12,766 nt of DNA, from the NCBI GenBank assembly GCA_002773975.1, contig PEZR01000191.1, forward strand, positions 1 to 12,766. Reading direction: 5' to 3'. Under the pieces are notes generated by a model. The model was not told the origin of the DNA. It saw nothing but the letters and a program-made list of their open reading frames with translations, and ran no database searches. Positions within the stretch are counted from its first letter, which is position 1; each line of letters starts with the position of its first letter. This document shows, piece by piece, positions 1 to 7,492 of the stretch. This stretch comes from Bdellovibrio sp. CG10_big_fil_rev_8_21_14_0_10_47_8 (GTDB lineage Bacteria > Bdellovibrionota > Bdellovibrionia > Bdellovibrionales > Bdellovibrionaceae). A program made the translations under genes and the position numbers.

Positions 1-570
1 CTCAGCCAGCTCTTTCCGGAAGACACCGAGGTCTTAACTCTGAAAACAGCGCTGCGTGAACGCCTGGCTTTGGATATTATTGCCAAACGGCCCTCTTCTC
101 AGGCAACAACATATATTCCGGCTCGCGAAGAGAAGGACCCCGAGACAACGGCAATCTTAAAGAAAATTGAAAATTCCATGCACAACTTTTTAGATCAAGA
201 GAAAAAAGACAAGGAATCCATGGCACGGAACTTTGCCATTGCCCACATGCTCTGGGAGAACGAAGATGCCGCGGTCAGCTTTCTGGATCGCATTCAAAAC
301 CAAACTCCCGCCGACGACTGGTTGCGGGCTGAACTTTTACTCCGGGGACGAAGATTTCTGGAGCTTCTTGATCTTCTGGTGAACCTACAGCAAAAATATG
401 CCACCGATCCGGAAGTTGTCTTTTCCTCAAACTATCTGAAGGCTCAAGCTCTCTGGGGATTGAATCAAAGATCTCAAGCGATTGAAATTCTTGAAGGCCT
501 GATGCAAGCACGCCCCCAGTATCGATCCGCACACGCCCTCTTGGATGAATGGCGAGAGGAGAGCTTTTGA
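1..570 (+). CDS. TPR-type protein, 3' part only
   Basis: The frame is open from the first base to the TGA at 568-570, giving 189 visible residues. The start lies upstream of the window: the TTG at 70 has no Shine-Dalgarno, and coding-like sequence continues before it. The visible part is charged and helical. A TPR-like helix pair sits at about visible residues 144-176, with Y145, A148, L151, G153, L154, A160, I161, L164, L167 and P172 in the usual small/hydrophobic positions; the helices at about 75-130 may be degenerate TPR-like units. No membrane segment is visible. The stop codon overlaps the probable tamB start, so the two are probably co-translated and the protein may be an accessory of the TamB/TamA system. 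That link rests on position only. The exact family and subcellular location cannot be read from this fragment. Confidence 0.75.
   Translation, partial: LSQLFPEDTEVLTLKTALRERLALDIIAKRPSSQATTYIPAREEKDPETTAILKKIENSMHNFLDQEKKDKESMARNFAIAHMLWENEDAAVSFLDRIQNQTPADDWLRAELLLRGRRFLELLDLLVNLQQKYATDPEVVFSSNYLKAQALWGLNQRSQAIEILEGLMQARPQYRSAHALLDEWREESF
554..563 (+). promoter_or_regulatory. Shine-Dalgarno that decides the tamB start
   Basis: A purine run (GAGAGGAGAG) contains AGGAG at 557-561, five bases before TTG 567-569. It lies inside the last codons of the upstream TPR gene. It favours TTG 567 over the in-frame ATG at 549, which has no comparable site ahead of it. The TTG shares two bases with the upstream TGA (568-570), an arrangement typical of translational coupling. 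Confidence 0.6.
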
Positions 571-3500
571 ATAAGCGAGTCTTGTTTATTCTCCTTCCGC
601 TGGTCATCGCCTTTGCGCTGTTGTCGGGAATTTATTGGGCGGCAAAGCCACACTTAACAAAATTTTTGCTCGTGCAAATTGACCGCCTTTCCCAAGAAAA
701 GCTTCCGATCGCTCTAAAAATAGAAGGACTGGATTGGAACCTGCTGTTCCCTGAGATTACAGTCACGGGCGTTCAAATTCGCCAAAAACCCGGGGGACTG
801 AAAGATATCCCGGACATCTCATTTGAAAAAATATCTGCCAGTCTGGATATTCTGTCTTTGGCCGGCGGACATATTGCCGTTTCCAGTTTGGTCTTTACAC
901 ATCCAAAAACAAACCTACCCATCGATTCCTATTTAACCAGCACCGGGGACCCAAACGCCCCCCTCCCCATTCCCGAACTCTTTGCGTTGATGAAGGATGT
1001 TCGAATTTCAAGATTGGGCATTCGTTCTGCTGAGTTGAATCTTCCATCAGAAAAATTCAAGTCAAGCCTGCACTTGGGCGCGGCGGATATCTTGCTTCTC
1101 AATCAAAAGGATAAATTAATTTTGCAGTTTGACCTGAACGAGTCGACTCTGCATCACCAGCCGGGGTCTGCAAAAAAGTCTCTGGATCTACCGTTCCGTT
1201 TGCAGGGTGACTTGATTCTTACCGCGAAGGATCTGGATATTGCAAACTTGAAACTCACGGCCTTGAATTCATTTTTTACTGTCAGCGGGATCGTCTCCGA
1301 TTTGCCCACAGTCGTGCAGAACCCTCAGGGCGCGCTCAAGTTTGACCTTTATTCGGATCTGGTTCAACTGACCACCGCGGCTCAATCTATCACACCCACT
1401 CCCAACATGTCCGGAACCTTACGATCCTCGGGACGAATTGAAATCGATAAAAAGGGGGCCATCAGTGCTGGCTTCCGTATGATGGCCCAAAAAACACAGG
1501 TGGATAAAATTCAGATTGGCGATGTGCAATTTGAGGGAAACTTTGCGGACAACACCTTAAAAATATCTGATCTGGCCCTGACCAACGAGGCCGGACTTGT
1601 CGACCTCAGGAAACTTGAACTCGGGTTTGAAAGACACGACGGTCACCAGGCAATGAACGTGAAAGGTCTAATTCAAACCGACCAACTCGATCTCAACGAG
1701 CTTTTACTGCGACTTGGGTTGGGGGATTTGCCTTTGGAAGCCTTGTTGTCGGGAAAATTTCAATGTGAGGGCCCGGTCCTGCCCACTCCACAAGTTCATT
1801 GCGTTGGAAATTTACGCGGAGATCAGCTGGAGGTTCGCTCAGGGAACAAGTACGATGATACCATTGCTCTCATCGATGAAATGGCTGCTGACGGAGAATT
1901 CTCACTGAGCTCAAAGGAGGTTTCGTATAAGGCCAATTTGAAAATGAAAGAGGACCAAGGCAGCTCTCAGGGAACCGTGGATTTTGAGAAGGGATTCAAT
2001 ATCCAGTTTGCCTCTCCGGATTTGCACTTTTCCAATGTTCGGCGTCTGGCCGGGCTGAAAATTGAAGGTCATAGCCAGATTCAGGGATCTACCGAGGGAG
2101 ACTCCCACCGAGCCACTTTTACCATGAAGATGGACGGCAAGGATCTCTTTTTCGAGGACTTCCAGTTGGGAAATACGACTGGCGTTATCACTTACGAAAA
2201 GGGCACTTTGCATTTCAATGATCTCAATGGAACTCTCGGCACCTCCAAATATCTCGCCCAAGTGGATGTCGATCTCCAAAAAAATCGAATCTCCGCCGAT
2301 GGACAGTTCATTCAATTTGATATTCCAGAGTTCCTTACGATATTCAATCGACGTTTCACCATGCCAGTCGAGATGAGCGGTGGCGGAACAATGAAGTTCA
2401 AAGTTTCAGGCCCCTTTCAACTGGGAGCTCTGTCCTACGATCTCGAGGCTTCTCTCTTTCGAGGCTCTGCCGCCGGAGAAAGTTTTGATCGTGTTGACGT
2501 TTCGCTCCACTCTGAGGCCGGAGAAATGTTGGTTAAAAATGCAACATTGACAAAAAACAAGTCAACCATTCATCTTCGAGGCCAGAGCCATCCGAATGGT
2601 GATGTTGATCTTGTGATCAAGGGTCAAGACCTGCCTCTAGAGGAGTCGGAAAACATCTCAAAACTGGGATCGCAAATATCTGGCCTGCTCGATTTTCAAA
2701 TGAACCTGAAGGGTTTTGTTCTTCATCCGGATACTCAATTGAGTGGACGTATCCATCAACTTTCGGTGGAGGAACAAGAGTTCCAGGACTCCAGCTTTGA
2801 AACAAATCTGAGTCGCCAGTCTGTCGAAGGAAAGACTTCCATGTTTGGAAAACAACTGGTGGCGGACTTTAACTTCCCCCTCAACGAGAACGCACCATTT
2901 CTTCTGAAAGCGCAGGCCCAGAATTGGAACTACACGACCCTCTTTGCATTGATTGGCGGAGGCAGTCTTTTAAATGACTATAAAGCTTCTCTTTCGGGGG
3001 ACATAGACTTGTCCAGTAGCCATGGCGGAATGTGGTCCTCGACCGGGCACGCCCTGATCCAAAATATTTCTTTGCAACGGGGAAACCTAAGTCTTAAAAA
3101 TAAACTTCCCATGAGGATTACAGCCCAAAACGGTCTGATCTCGTTGGAAAATTTTCGCATCGAGGGAGAACAGACCTTTTTTGAAGTCACTGGAAATGGT
3201 TTTTCTAAGAATGACTTCTCCACCCGAATCGAAGGCCAAGCTCAAATGAGACTGTTTCAGATTTTTCTTCCATTCCTCGAGGACTTGGCGGGCCTAACCA
3301 AAATTTCAGTCAATACTGGTGGGACGCTGGAAAAACCGGGGATTTTGGGAACAGCCAATATTGAAGGTGGCTTCGTAAAAATGAAGGGCTTCCCCCATCC
3401 TATTGAAAAACTGAAAGCCCACGTCGACTTTTCGCAGTCAAAGATATTGATCGATCAATTCGGAGGAAGTCTTGCTGGTGGTCTTTTCCAGGGGAATGGT

Positions 3501-4544
3501 TCGATCCAAATCGAAGGACCTCATAATCTTCCGGTCAACATCAAGGCCCGTCTCGAGAATGTGAATTTTAACGTGCCCAACCAAGTGCGCACCAACGGAG
3601 ACGCTGACCTGACATTTTCTGGCAACTGGTTTCCCTTCATTTTATCGGGAACCTACTATGTACATGGAGGCTTTGTTGACAAAGAGCTCACCGATGACAA
3701 TGCCGCCCTCAATTTGAAACAAAGCTCCTACTTGCCCAAAGCCATTCTCCAAAGCGCCTTTGAACCCATCTTGCTGGATATCAATGTGATTCTGGACAAA
3801 CCTCTGATTGTGAAGAACTCGATGGTCGACGGCACAGTCGTTGGAAATTTGCAGATCCACGGCGCGCCCACACAGCCGATATTAGGGGGGAAAATTTCCG
3901 CTGAAAATGGATCAAAGATCGTTTTCAAGGACAAGTCTTTTGACGTGCTGACCGCCAACGTTCAGTTCAACAATAGCGTTGAAATCAACCCGGACCTCTA
4001 TGTCTCGGCCCGGTCTCGCATCGGAGACTATGATGTCAACGTCCTCGTACAGGGGACAGGAAAAAATCCTTTGGTACGAATGAGCAGCACCCCTCCGTTG
4101 TCTGAACAAGACATTGTTTCACTGATTGCTCTTGGCGTTCCGACACAAAGATACGACAAACAGGGGGCTCCGGATCAACAAGAACAATTCAGCGGCCTCG
4201 CCGCTGGGGTTTTAACTCAAATCCAACCAGTCAAAAAACTGCAACAATCCGCGGGTGTTGAGATTCAATTTTCGTCTTCCTATGACGATAAACAGGTTGC
4301 GGTTCAGAAGGTCACGATCTCGAAAAAAATCTCGGACAAGGTTCGGGCCTCGGCATCGCGAATCACTGGCAAAACGACCTCTCAGGAATACGCTCTGAAG
4401 TACAGTTTGACCGACAATATCTCGGCGATCGGACGCTACGAAAGCCGCCAACCCAATGAAAACTCCAACAACATCGATGGTACCAGCAAAGATAGTCAAA
4501 GTATCTTTGGTCTCGATTTGGATTTTAAAAGAGAGTTCAAATGA
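567..4544 (+). CDS. tamB: TamB-like intermembrane translocation and assembly protein
   Basis: This is a very long AsmA/TamB-type protein of 1325 residues from TTG 567, or 1331 from ATG 549; E. coli TamB is about 1260. A single N-terminal hydrophobic segment (about residues 5-26 from the TTG start) would anchor it in the inner membrane. Next come more than 1000 residues of alternating short beta strands with repeated patterns such as 'GxxxxxG' and 'F.V.G.', as expected of a hydrophobic beta-groove (taco-like) rod. The C-terminal TamB (DUF490) domain is clear: the motif SSTPPLSEQDIVSLIALG lies at about residues 1173-1190, and the end is strand-like (DLDFKREFK). In the known family TamB contacts the Omp85 barrel TamA and is implicated in outer-membrane protein assembly and glycerophospholipid movement across the periplasm. 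The stop overlaps the start of tamA directly downstream, which supports the assignment. Family membership is secure; the exact substrate is unknown. Confidence 0.9.
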   Translation: MNKRVLFILLPLVIAFALLSGIYWAAKPHLTKFLLVQIDRLSQEKLPIALKIEGLDWNLLFPEITVTGVQIRQKPGGLKDIPDISFEKISASLDILSLAGGHIAVSSLVFTHPKTNLPIDSYLTSTGDPNAPLPIPELFALMKDVRISRLGIRSAELNLPSEKFKSSLHLGAADILLLNQKDKLILQFDLNESTLHHQPGSAKKSLDLPFRLQGDLILTAKDLDIANLKLTALNSFFTVSGIVSDLPTVVQNPQGALKFDLYSDLVQLTTAAQSITPTPNMSGTLRSSGRIEIDKKGAISAGFRMMAQKTQVDKIQIGDVQFEGNFADNTLKISDLALTNEAGLVDLRKLELGFERHDGHQAMNVKGLIQTDQLDLNELLLRLGLGDLPLEALLSGKFQCEGPVLPTPQVHCVGNLRGDQLEVRSGNKYDDTIALIDEMAADGEFSLSSKEVSYKANLKMKEDQGSSQGTVDFEKGFNIQFASPDLHFSNVRRLAGLKIEGHSQIQGSTEGDSHRATFTMKMDGKDLFFEDFQLGNTTGVITYEKGTLHFNDLNGTLGTSKYLAQVDVDLQKNRISADGQFIQFDIPEFLTIFNRRFTMPVEMSGGGTMKFKVSGPFQLGALSYDLEASLFRGSAAGESFDRVDVSLHSEAGEMLVKNATLTKNKSTIHLRGQSHPNGDVDLVIKGQDLPLEESENISKLGSQISGLLDFQMNLKGFVLHPDTQLSGRIHQLSVEEQEFQDSSFETNLSRQSVEGKTSMFGKQLVADFNFPLNENAPFLLKAQAQNWNYTTLFALIGGGSLLNDYKASLSGDIDLSSSHGGMWSSTGHALIQNISLQRGNLSLKNKLPMRITAQNGLISLENFRIEGEQTFFEVTGNGFSKNDFSTRIEGQAQMRLFQIFLPFLEDLAGLTKISVNTGGTLEKPGILGTANIEGGFVKMKGFPHPIEKLKAHVDFSQSKILIDQFGGSLAGGLFQGNGSIQIEGPHNLPVNIKARLENVNFNVPNQVRTNGDADLTFSGNWFPFILSGTYYVHGGFVDKELTDDNAALNLKQSSYLPKAILQSAFEPILLDINVILDKPLIVKNSMVDGTVVGNLQIHGAPTQPILGGKISAENGSKIVFKDKSFDVLTANVQFNNSVEINPDLYVSARSRIGDYDVNVLVQGTGKNPLVRMSSTPPLSEQDIVSLIALGVPTQRYDKQGAPDQQEQFSGLAAGVLTQIQPVKKLQQSAGVEIQFSSSYDDKQVAVQKVTISKKISDKVRASASRITGKTTSQEYALKYSLTDNISAIGRYESRQPNENSNNIDGTSKDSQSIFGLDLDFKREFK

Positions 4545-7342
4545 CAATGGCGCGGTTTGTCCTTTTCTTTTTCATATTTCTCTCGGCCAGCACCAAAGCT
4601 CTGGCAGCTCCTGCTAAAATAATGGACCTCAGCAACCTTCCAGAAAAAACTCAGCAGGAAATTTTGCGGCAAATGCCATCCTTTCAGTCCGGGGATTTCA
4701 AGCCTCCGGACATCGATCAATTGATTCGTTATCTTATCATCCAGGAGCAGTATGATTCTGCCGAAGTTCGGCTGACCCCGGGACGCTCCGTCAATCACTA
4801 TCAAATCAGCATCGGAAAAAATCGGCGCATTTCCAGTTTAAAAATTCAGGGCAATGAATCATTTTCGGACTCTACTATTCGCAAACAATTTGGGGTGAAA
4901 GAGAAGGCGATCTTTGACCAACAAAGTTTAATCGAAGCTGGAGATCGGGTCCGTATCTTTTACCGAGAAAGCGGCTTTCAAAACGCAGTTATTGATCTTG
5001 AATTTGCGAGACTTTCACCCACGGACGTGGGTGTTACGATCAAAGTTAAAGAGGGGCTCCAAACGAAAGTTCATGCTATTCAACTCAATGCCAACAACCC
5101 CGAATTTCAAAAAAGGTTTGAGCAGTATCTGAAGAAAAAGCTGGTGGGGGAACCCCTGACTGATCGTCTTTTGTCAGAATTGCAGAAAAATATTCGCGAA
5201 GAGTTTAGCGACCGACATTACTATAAAGCAGATCTCCCGCCCCCCGTCATTGAGCTCAGTAAAGACGAGTCCCAAGCGCGCCTCACCTTCACCGTTGTGA
5301 ACTCGGACCAATACATCATCGATTATTCTGGGGCCAAAAAAATGTCAGAAGGAAATCTGAACTCCGCCTTGGAGCTGGATAAATTCTATTCGGCGAATCC
5401 CGCGATCGGCCCTGAAATGGCCGCACGGTTAAAGACATTTTATCTCGCGGAAGGTTATGCCCGTGCCGAAGTTACCTCCGAAGAGAGCGACGGGCCCTCG
5501 ACTCACATAAAAATTGTCACCCTGAAAATCACCGAGGGGCCACGGATTAAAATTGAAGAAATCATTTTTACCGGACGTTTCTCGCAGACACAAAAGTACT
5601 ATCAAAATTTTATCGAAGATCATTCTTCTGATTTGGTCTCTCGGGGATATTACCAACGAGATTCCATCGAGACTGGCTTAAAAAATTTGATCATCGAAAG
5701 ACAGAATCACGGCTATCTCAGGGCCAAAGTCATCAGCACCAAAACCACTTACCAAGGGGAAAAAAAGGACCGCATCATCATTTCGATCAATATCGACGAG
5801 GGCCCGCTGACTCTTTTGGATGCAGTCACATTCGAGGGGACCAAGTCCTTCCCTGAGAAAGTTTTGCTCGGAGTGACTGGCCTGCATGCTTCAGAACCAT
5901 TGAAACTCAACGAGCTGGATGCGGCCATTGAAAAAATTAAGAGCTTCTATCATAGCTCCGGTTATCTTGAGATGGCCATTTCCAATGAAAAAGAAGATCT
6001 GGTTCTCTACAACGACGACAGTACCTTGGCGACCGTTAACTTTAAGATATTCGAGGGGCCAAAGGTCATTGTCGCCTCGATTTTGGTTGAAGGAAATTCT
6101 CTCACTAAGGAGTCGGTTGTTTTCAAGGAACTTGAGTTCAAAGTCGGCGATGTTCTGACCCCCGAAGTAATGGATGAATCTATCGGGCGTTTGCAGCGAT
6201 TGGGGCTCTTTGCCAGTGTCGACATTCGAACCCTCGAGGACAAAACCCAGGTCGCCCAAAGAACAGTGATCGTGCGCGTTCAGGACCGGGATCCAGGACT
6301 GTTTAACATGGGGGTTGGAGCGAGCAACGAAAGACAGCTCACCCTGCGAGGCTACACCGGAGTCGCGTATAGAAATATTCTCGGCACCGGTCGTGGGGCC
6401 TCGATCCGAGCCGAGGGAAACTACAACATTGCCGACATCCGCTATCTTGAGCGCAAAGTGACACTGGGTTATTTGGAGCCCTACTTGTTTGACACACGAA
6501 TGAAGGGGCGGGTCACCTATACACAAGCGGTCTCCATTATTGATCCCGATAAAAAAATTGCGACGGATGTGAAGCAGTACACGTATTCGATCGAACAAGA
6601 CATCAGTTCACATGTTTCGATTTCCTATGACCTGCTCAGCTCTGCCCAGGTCAGAAAGTTTGGGATCGAAGAAAACACCACATTTCCCTCCGAGGAAACA
6701 ATCATTGTAACAACAGGTCCCACTTTGGAAATCGATTATCGAGACCACCCTTTCAATCCAACCAAGGGGAGCTTTACCCGGATCAACGCCGAATATTCCA
6801 GACCCGGCATGGGAAGCTCGAGCACCATTGACTATTACCGAGCCTTTGCGAGCTATACACAATACAACACCCTGTGGAAATCAGGTTGGGTTTGGGCCAA
6901 CTCCATTCGAGGAGGCTATCTCAGAAATCAAAGCCGTGCTGAAAATGGAGGCGTCCCCTATTATTTGAAAGGCCTGAGTCTTGGAGGACAGGGTACCGTC
7001 CGAGGTTTTGAACCGGGCGAGGCCTTTCCCAATAAATATGACCTCAGCGGCGTCGACCCCAGTGTTTATGTTTTGACCACCGATGCAAGCATGTATCTGG
7101 TGAAGTCAGAGATTCGTTTCCCGATCCATGGAGCCTTTGGGGGTGCGATCTTTTACGACGGTGGGGCTGTTTTCATCCGCGACCAAGGTTTCCAAGAGCC
7201 ATACCGAGATGGCGCTGGCCTGGGGCTTCGCTACACCACTCCCGTAGGCGCTGTTTCATTGGAGTGGGGATACAAACTCCATCGGAACAAAGAGCGCGAC
7301 GAGTCAGAGTCTGCCATTTATTTCTCCATTGGCACCTTCTAG
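4541..7342 (+). CDS. tamA: TamA/BamA-like Omp85 outer-membrane protein with about seven POTRA domains
   Basis: This is a 933-residue Omp85-superfamily protein. A signal peptide covers residues 1-22, with a hydrophobic core (FVLFFFIFL) and likely cleavage after ALA. About seven POTRA units follow, at roughly 28-93 (degenerate), 96-171, 174-254, 257-333, 335-421, 423-506 and 508-582. Most end in a strand plus 'EG' (KVKEG, KITEG, NIDEG, KIFEG). The barrel fills 588-933 and has Omp85 hallmarks: DYRDHPFNPTKGS at 732-744, VRGF at 820-823 (lid-loop motif), FYDGGAVF at 871-878, and a C-terminal strand ending in Phe (IYFSIGTF). E. coli TamA has three POTRAs in about 577 residues and BamA has five in about 810, so this protein is extended. 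The neighbouring tamB argues for TamA over BamA, but a BamA role is not excluded. The start at ATG 4541 forms an ATGA overlap with the tamB stop, with a weak purine run at 4527-4535. ATG 4547 is an alternative that leaves the signal peptide intact. Confidence 0.88.
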   Translation: MTMARFVLFFFIFLSASTKALAAPAKIMDLSNLPEKTQQEILRQMPSFQSGDFKPPDIDQLIRYLIIQEQYDSAEVRLTPGRSVNHYQISIGKNRRISSLKIQGNESFSDSTIRKQFGVKEKAIFDQQSLIEAGDRVRIFYRESGFQNAVIDLEFARLSPTDVGVTIKVKEGLQTKVHAIQLNANNPEFQKRFEQYLKKKLVGEPLTDRLLSELQKNIREEFSDRHYYKADLPPPVIELSKDESQARLTFTVVNSDQYIIDYSGAKKMSEGNLNSALELDKFYSANPAIGPEMAARLKTFYLAEGYARAEVTSEESDGPSTHIKIVTLKITEGPRIKIEEIIFTGRFSQTQKYYQNFIEDHSSDLVSRGYYQRDSIETGLKNLIIERQNHGYLRAKVISTKTTYQGEKKDRIIISINIDEGPLTLLDAVTFEGTKSFPEKVLLGVTGLHASEPLKLNELDAAIEKIKSFYHSSGYLEMAISNEKEDLVLYNDDSTLATVNFKIFEGPKVIVASILVEGNSLTKESVVFKELEFKVGDVLTPEVMDESIGRLQRLGLFASVDIRTLEDKTQVAQRTVIVRVQDRDPGLFNMGVGASNERQLTLRGYTGVAYRNILGTGRGASIRAEGNYNIADIRYLERKVTLGYLEPYLFDTRMKGRVTYTQAVSIIDPDKKIATDVKQYTYSIEQDISSHVSISYDLLSSAQVRKFGIEENTTFPSEETIIVTTGPTLEIDYRDHPFNPTKGSFTRINAEYSRPGMGSSSTIDYYRAFASYTQYNTLWKSGWVWANSIRGGYLRNQSRAENGGVPYYLKGLSLGGQGTVRGFEPGEAFPNKYDLSGVDPSVYVLTTDASMYLVKSEIRFPIHGAFGGAIFYDGGAVFIRDQGFQEPYRDGAGLGLRYTTPVGAVSLEWGYKLHRNKERDESESAIYFSIGTF
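4622..6286 (+). other. POTRA repeat region of TamA (six clear units, one weak)
   Basis: The region encodes residues 28-582 of the Omp85 protein. Six units follow the strand-helix-helix-strand-strand pattern: a short strand before a G-rich turn (KIQGN, IFTGR, TFEGT, LVEGN), two helices with the second ending near a Gly-Tyr/Phe pair (SGF, EGY, HGY, SGY, or LGLF in the last), then two strands. The first unit (28-93) lacks the first turn and is inferred from length and helix pattern. In Omp85 proteins these domains hang into the periplasm and bind partners or substrate strands. Confidence 0.65.
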
Positions 7343-7492
7343 GAGACTCGAAGCATCTCTCGAGCAAATGCTCTCATCGAGCTTTCAAAAACTTCTTTTT
7401 GACGCCACGTTCATGCTGTCGATGCCTCCCCCTTCTTGTGGTAGCGTCTTCGCTTTGAAAGTCCCCTCAGCAAAGCAAAAAGGAGTCGCTTC
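7343..7492 (+). promoter_or_regulatory. tamA-prpD intergenic region with competing inverted repeats
   Basis: No good terminator for tamA and no convincing sigma-70 promoter is visible. Several inverted repeats are present. Stem A is TCAAAAA 7385-7391 with TTTTTGA 7396-7402, loop CTTC. Stem B is CTTTCAAA 7382-7389 with TTTGAAAG 7454-7461; it encloses GACGC 7401-7405 with GCGTC 7444-7448 and CAC 7406-7408 with GTG 7438-7440. Stem C is GCTTTG 7452-7457 with CAAAGC 7471-7476. Stems A and C each share bases with stem B, so they are mutually exclusive with it. The strong prpD ribosome-binding site, AAAAAGGAG at 7477-7485, begins one base after stem C. A leader with folding-dependent control is possible but unproven. 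Confidence 0.35.

Noticed and set aside
70..75. TTG at 70 as the start of the first gene
   Set aside because: There is no Shine-Dalgarno ahead of it and the frame continues open to the window edge with protein-like sequence, so the gene begins outside the window.
5891..6598. Minus-strand open frame of 235 codons inside tamA
   Set aside because: It lies wholly within conserved POTRA and barrel coding sequence. It has no recognisable domain and is best explained as a shadow of codon bias.
7385..7402. Perfect 7-bp hairpin considered as the tamA terminator
   Set aside because: The stem is almost all A/T and no T run follows its 3' arm, so it does not fit an intrinsic terminator.
7399..7427. Possible promoter with TTGACG as -35 box upstream of prpD
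   Set aside because: At 16-18 base spacing the -10 positions read GATGCC, ATGCCT or TGCCTC, none close to TATAAT.
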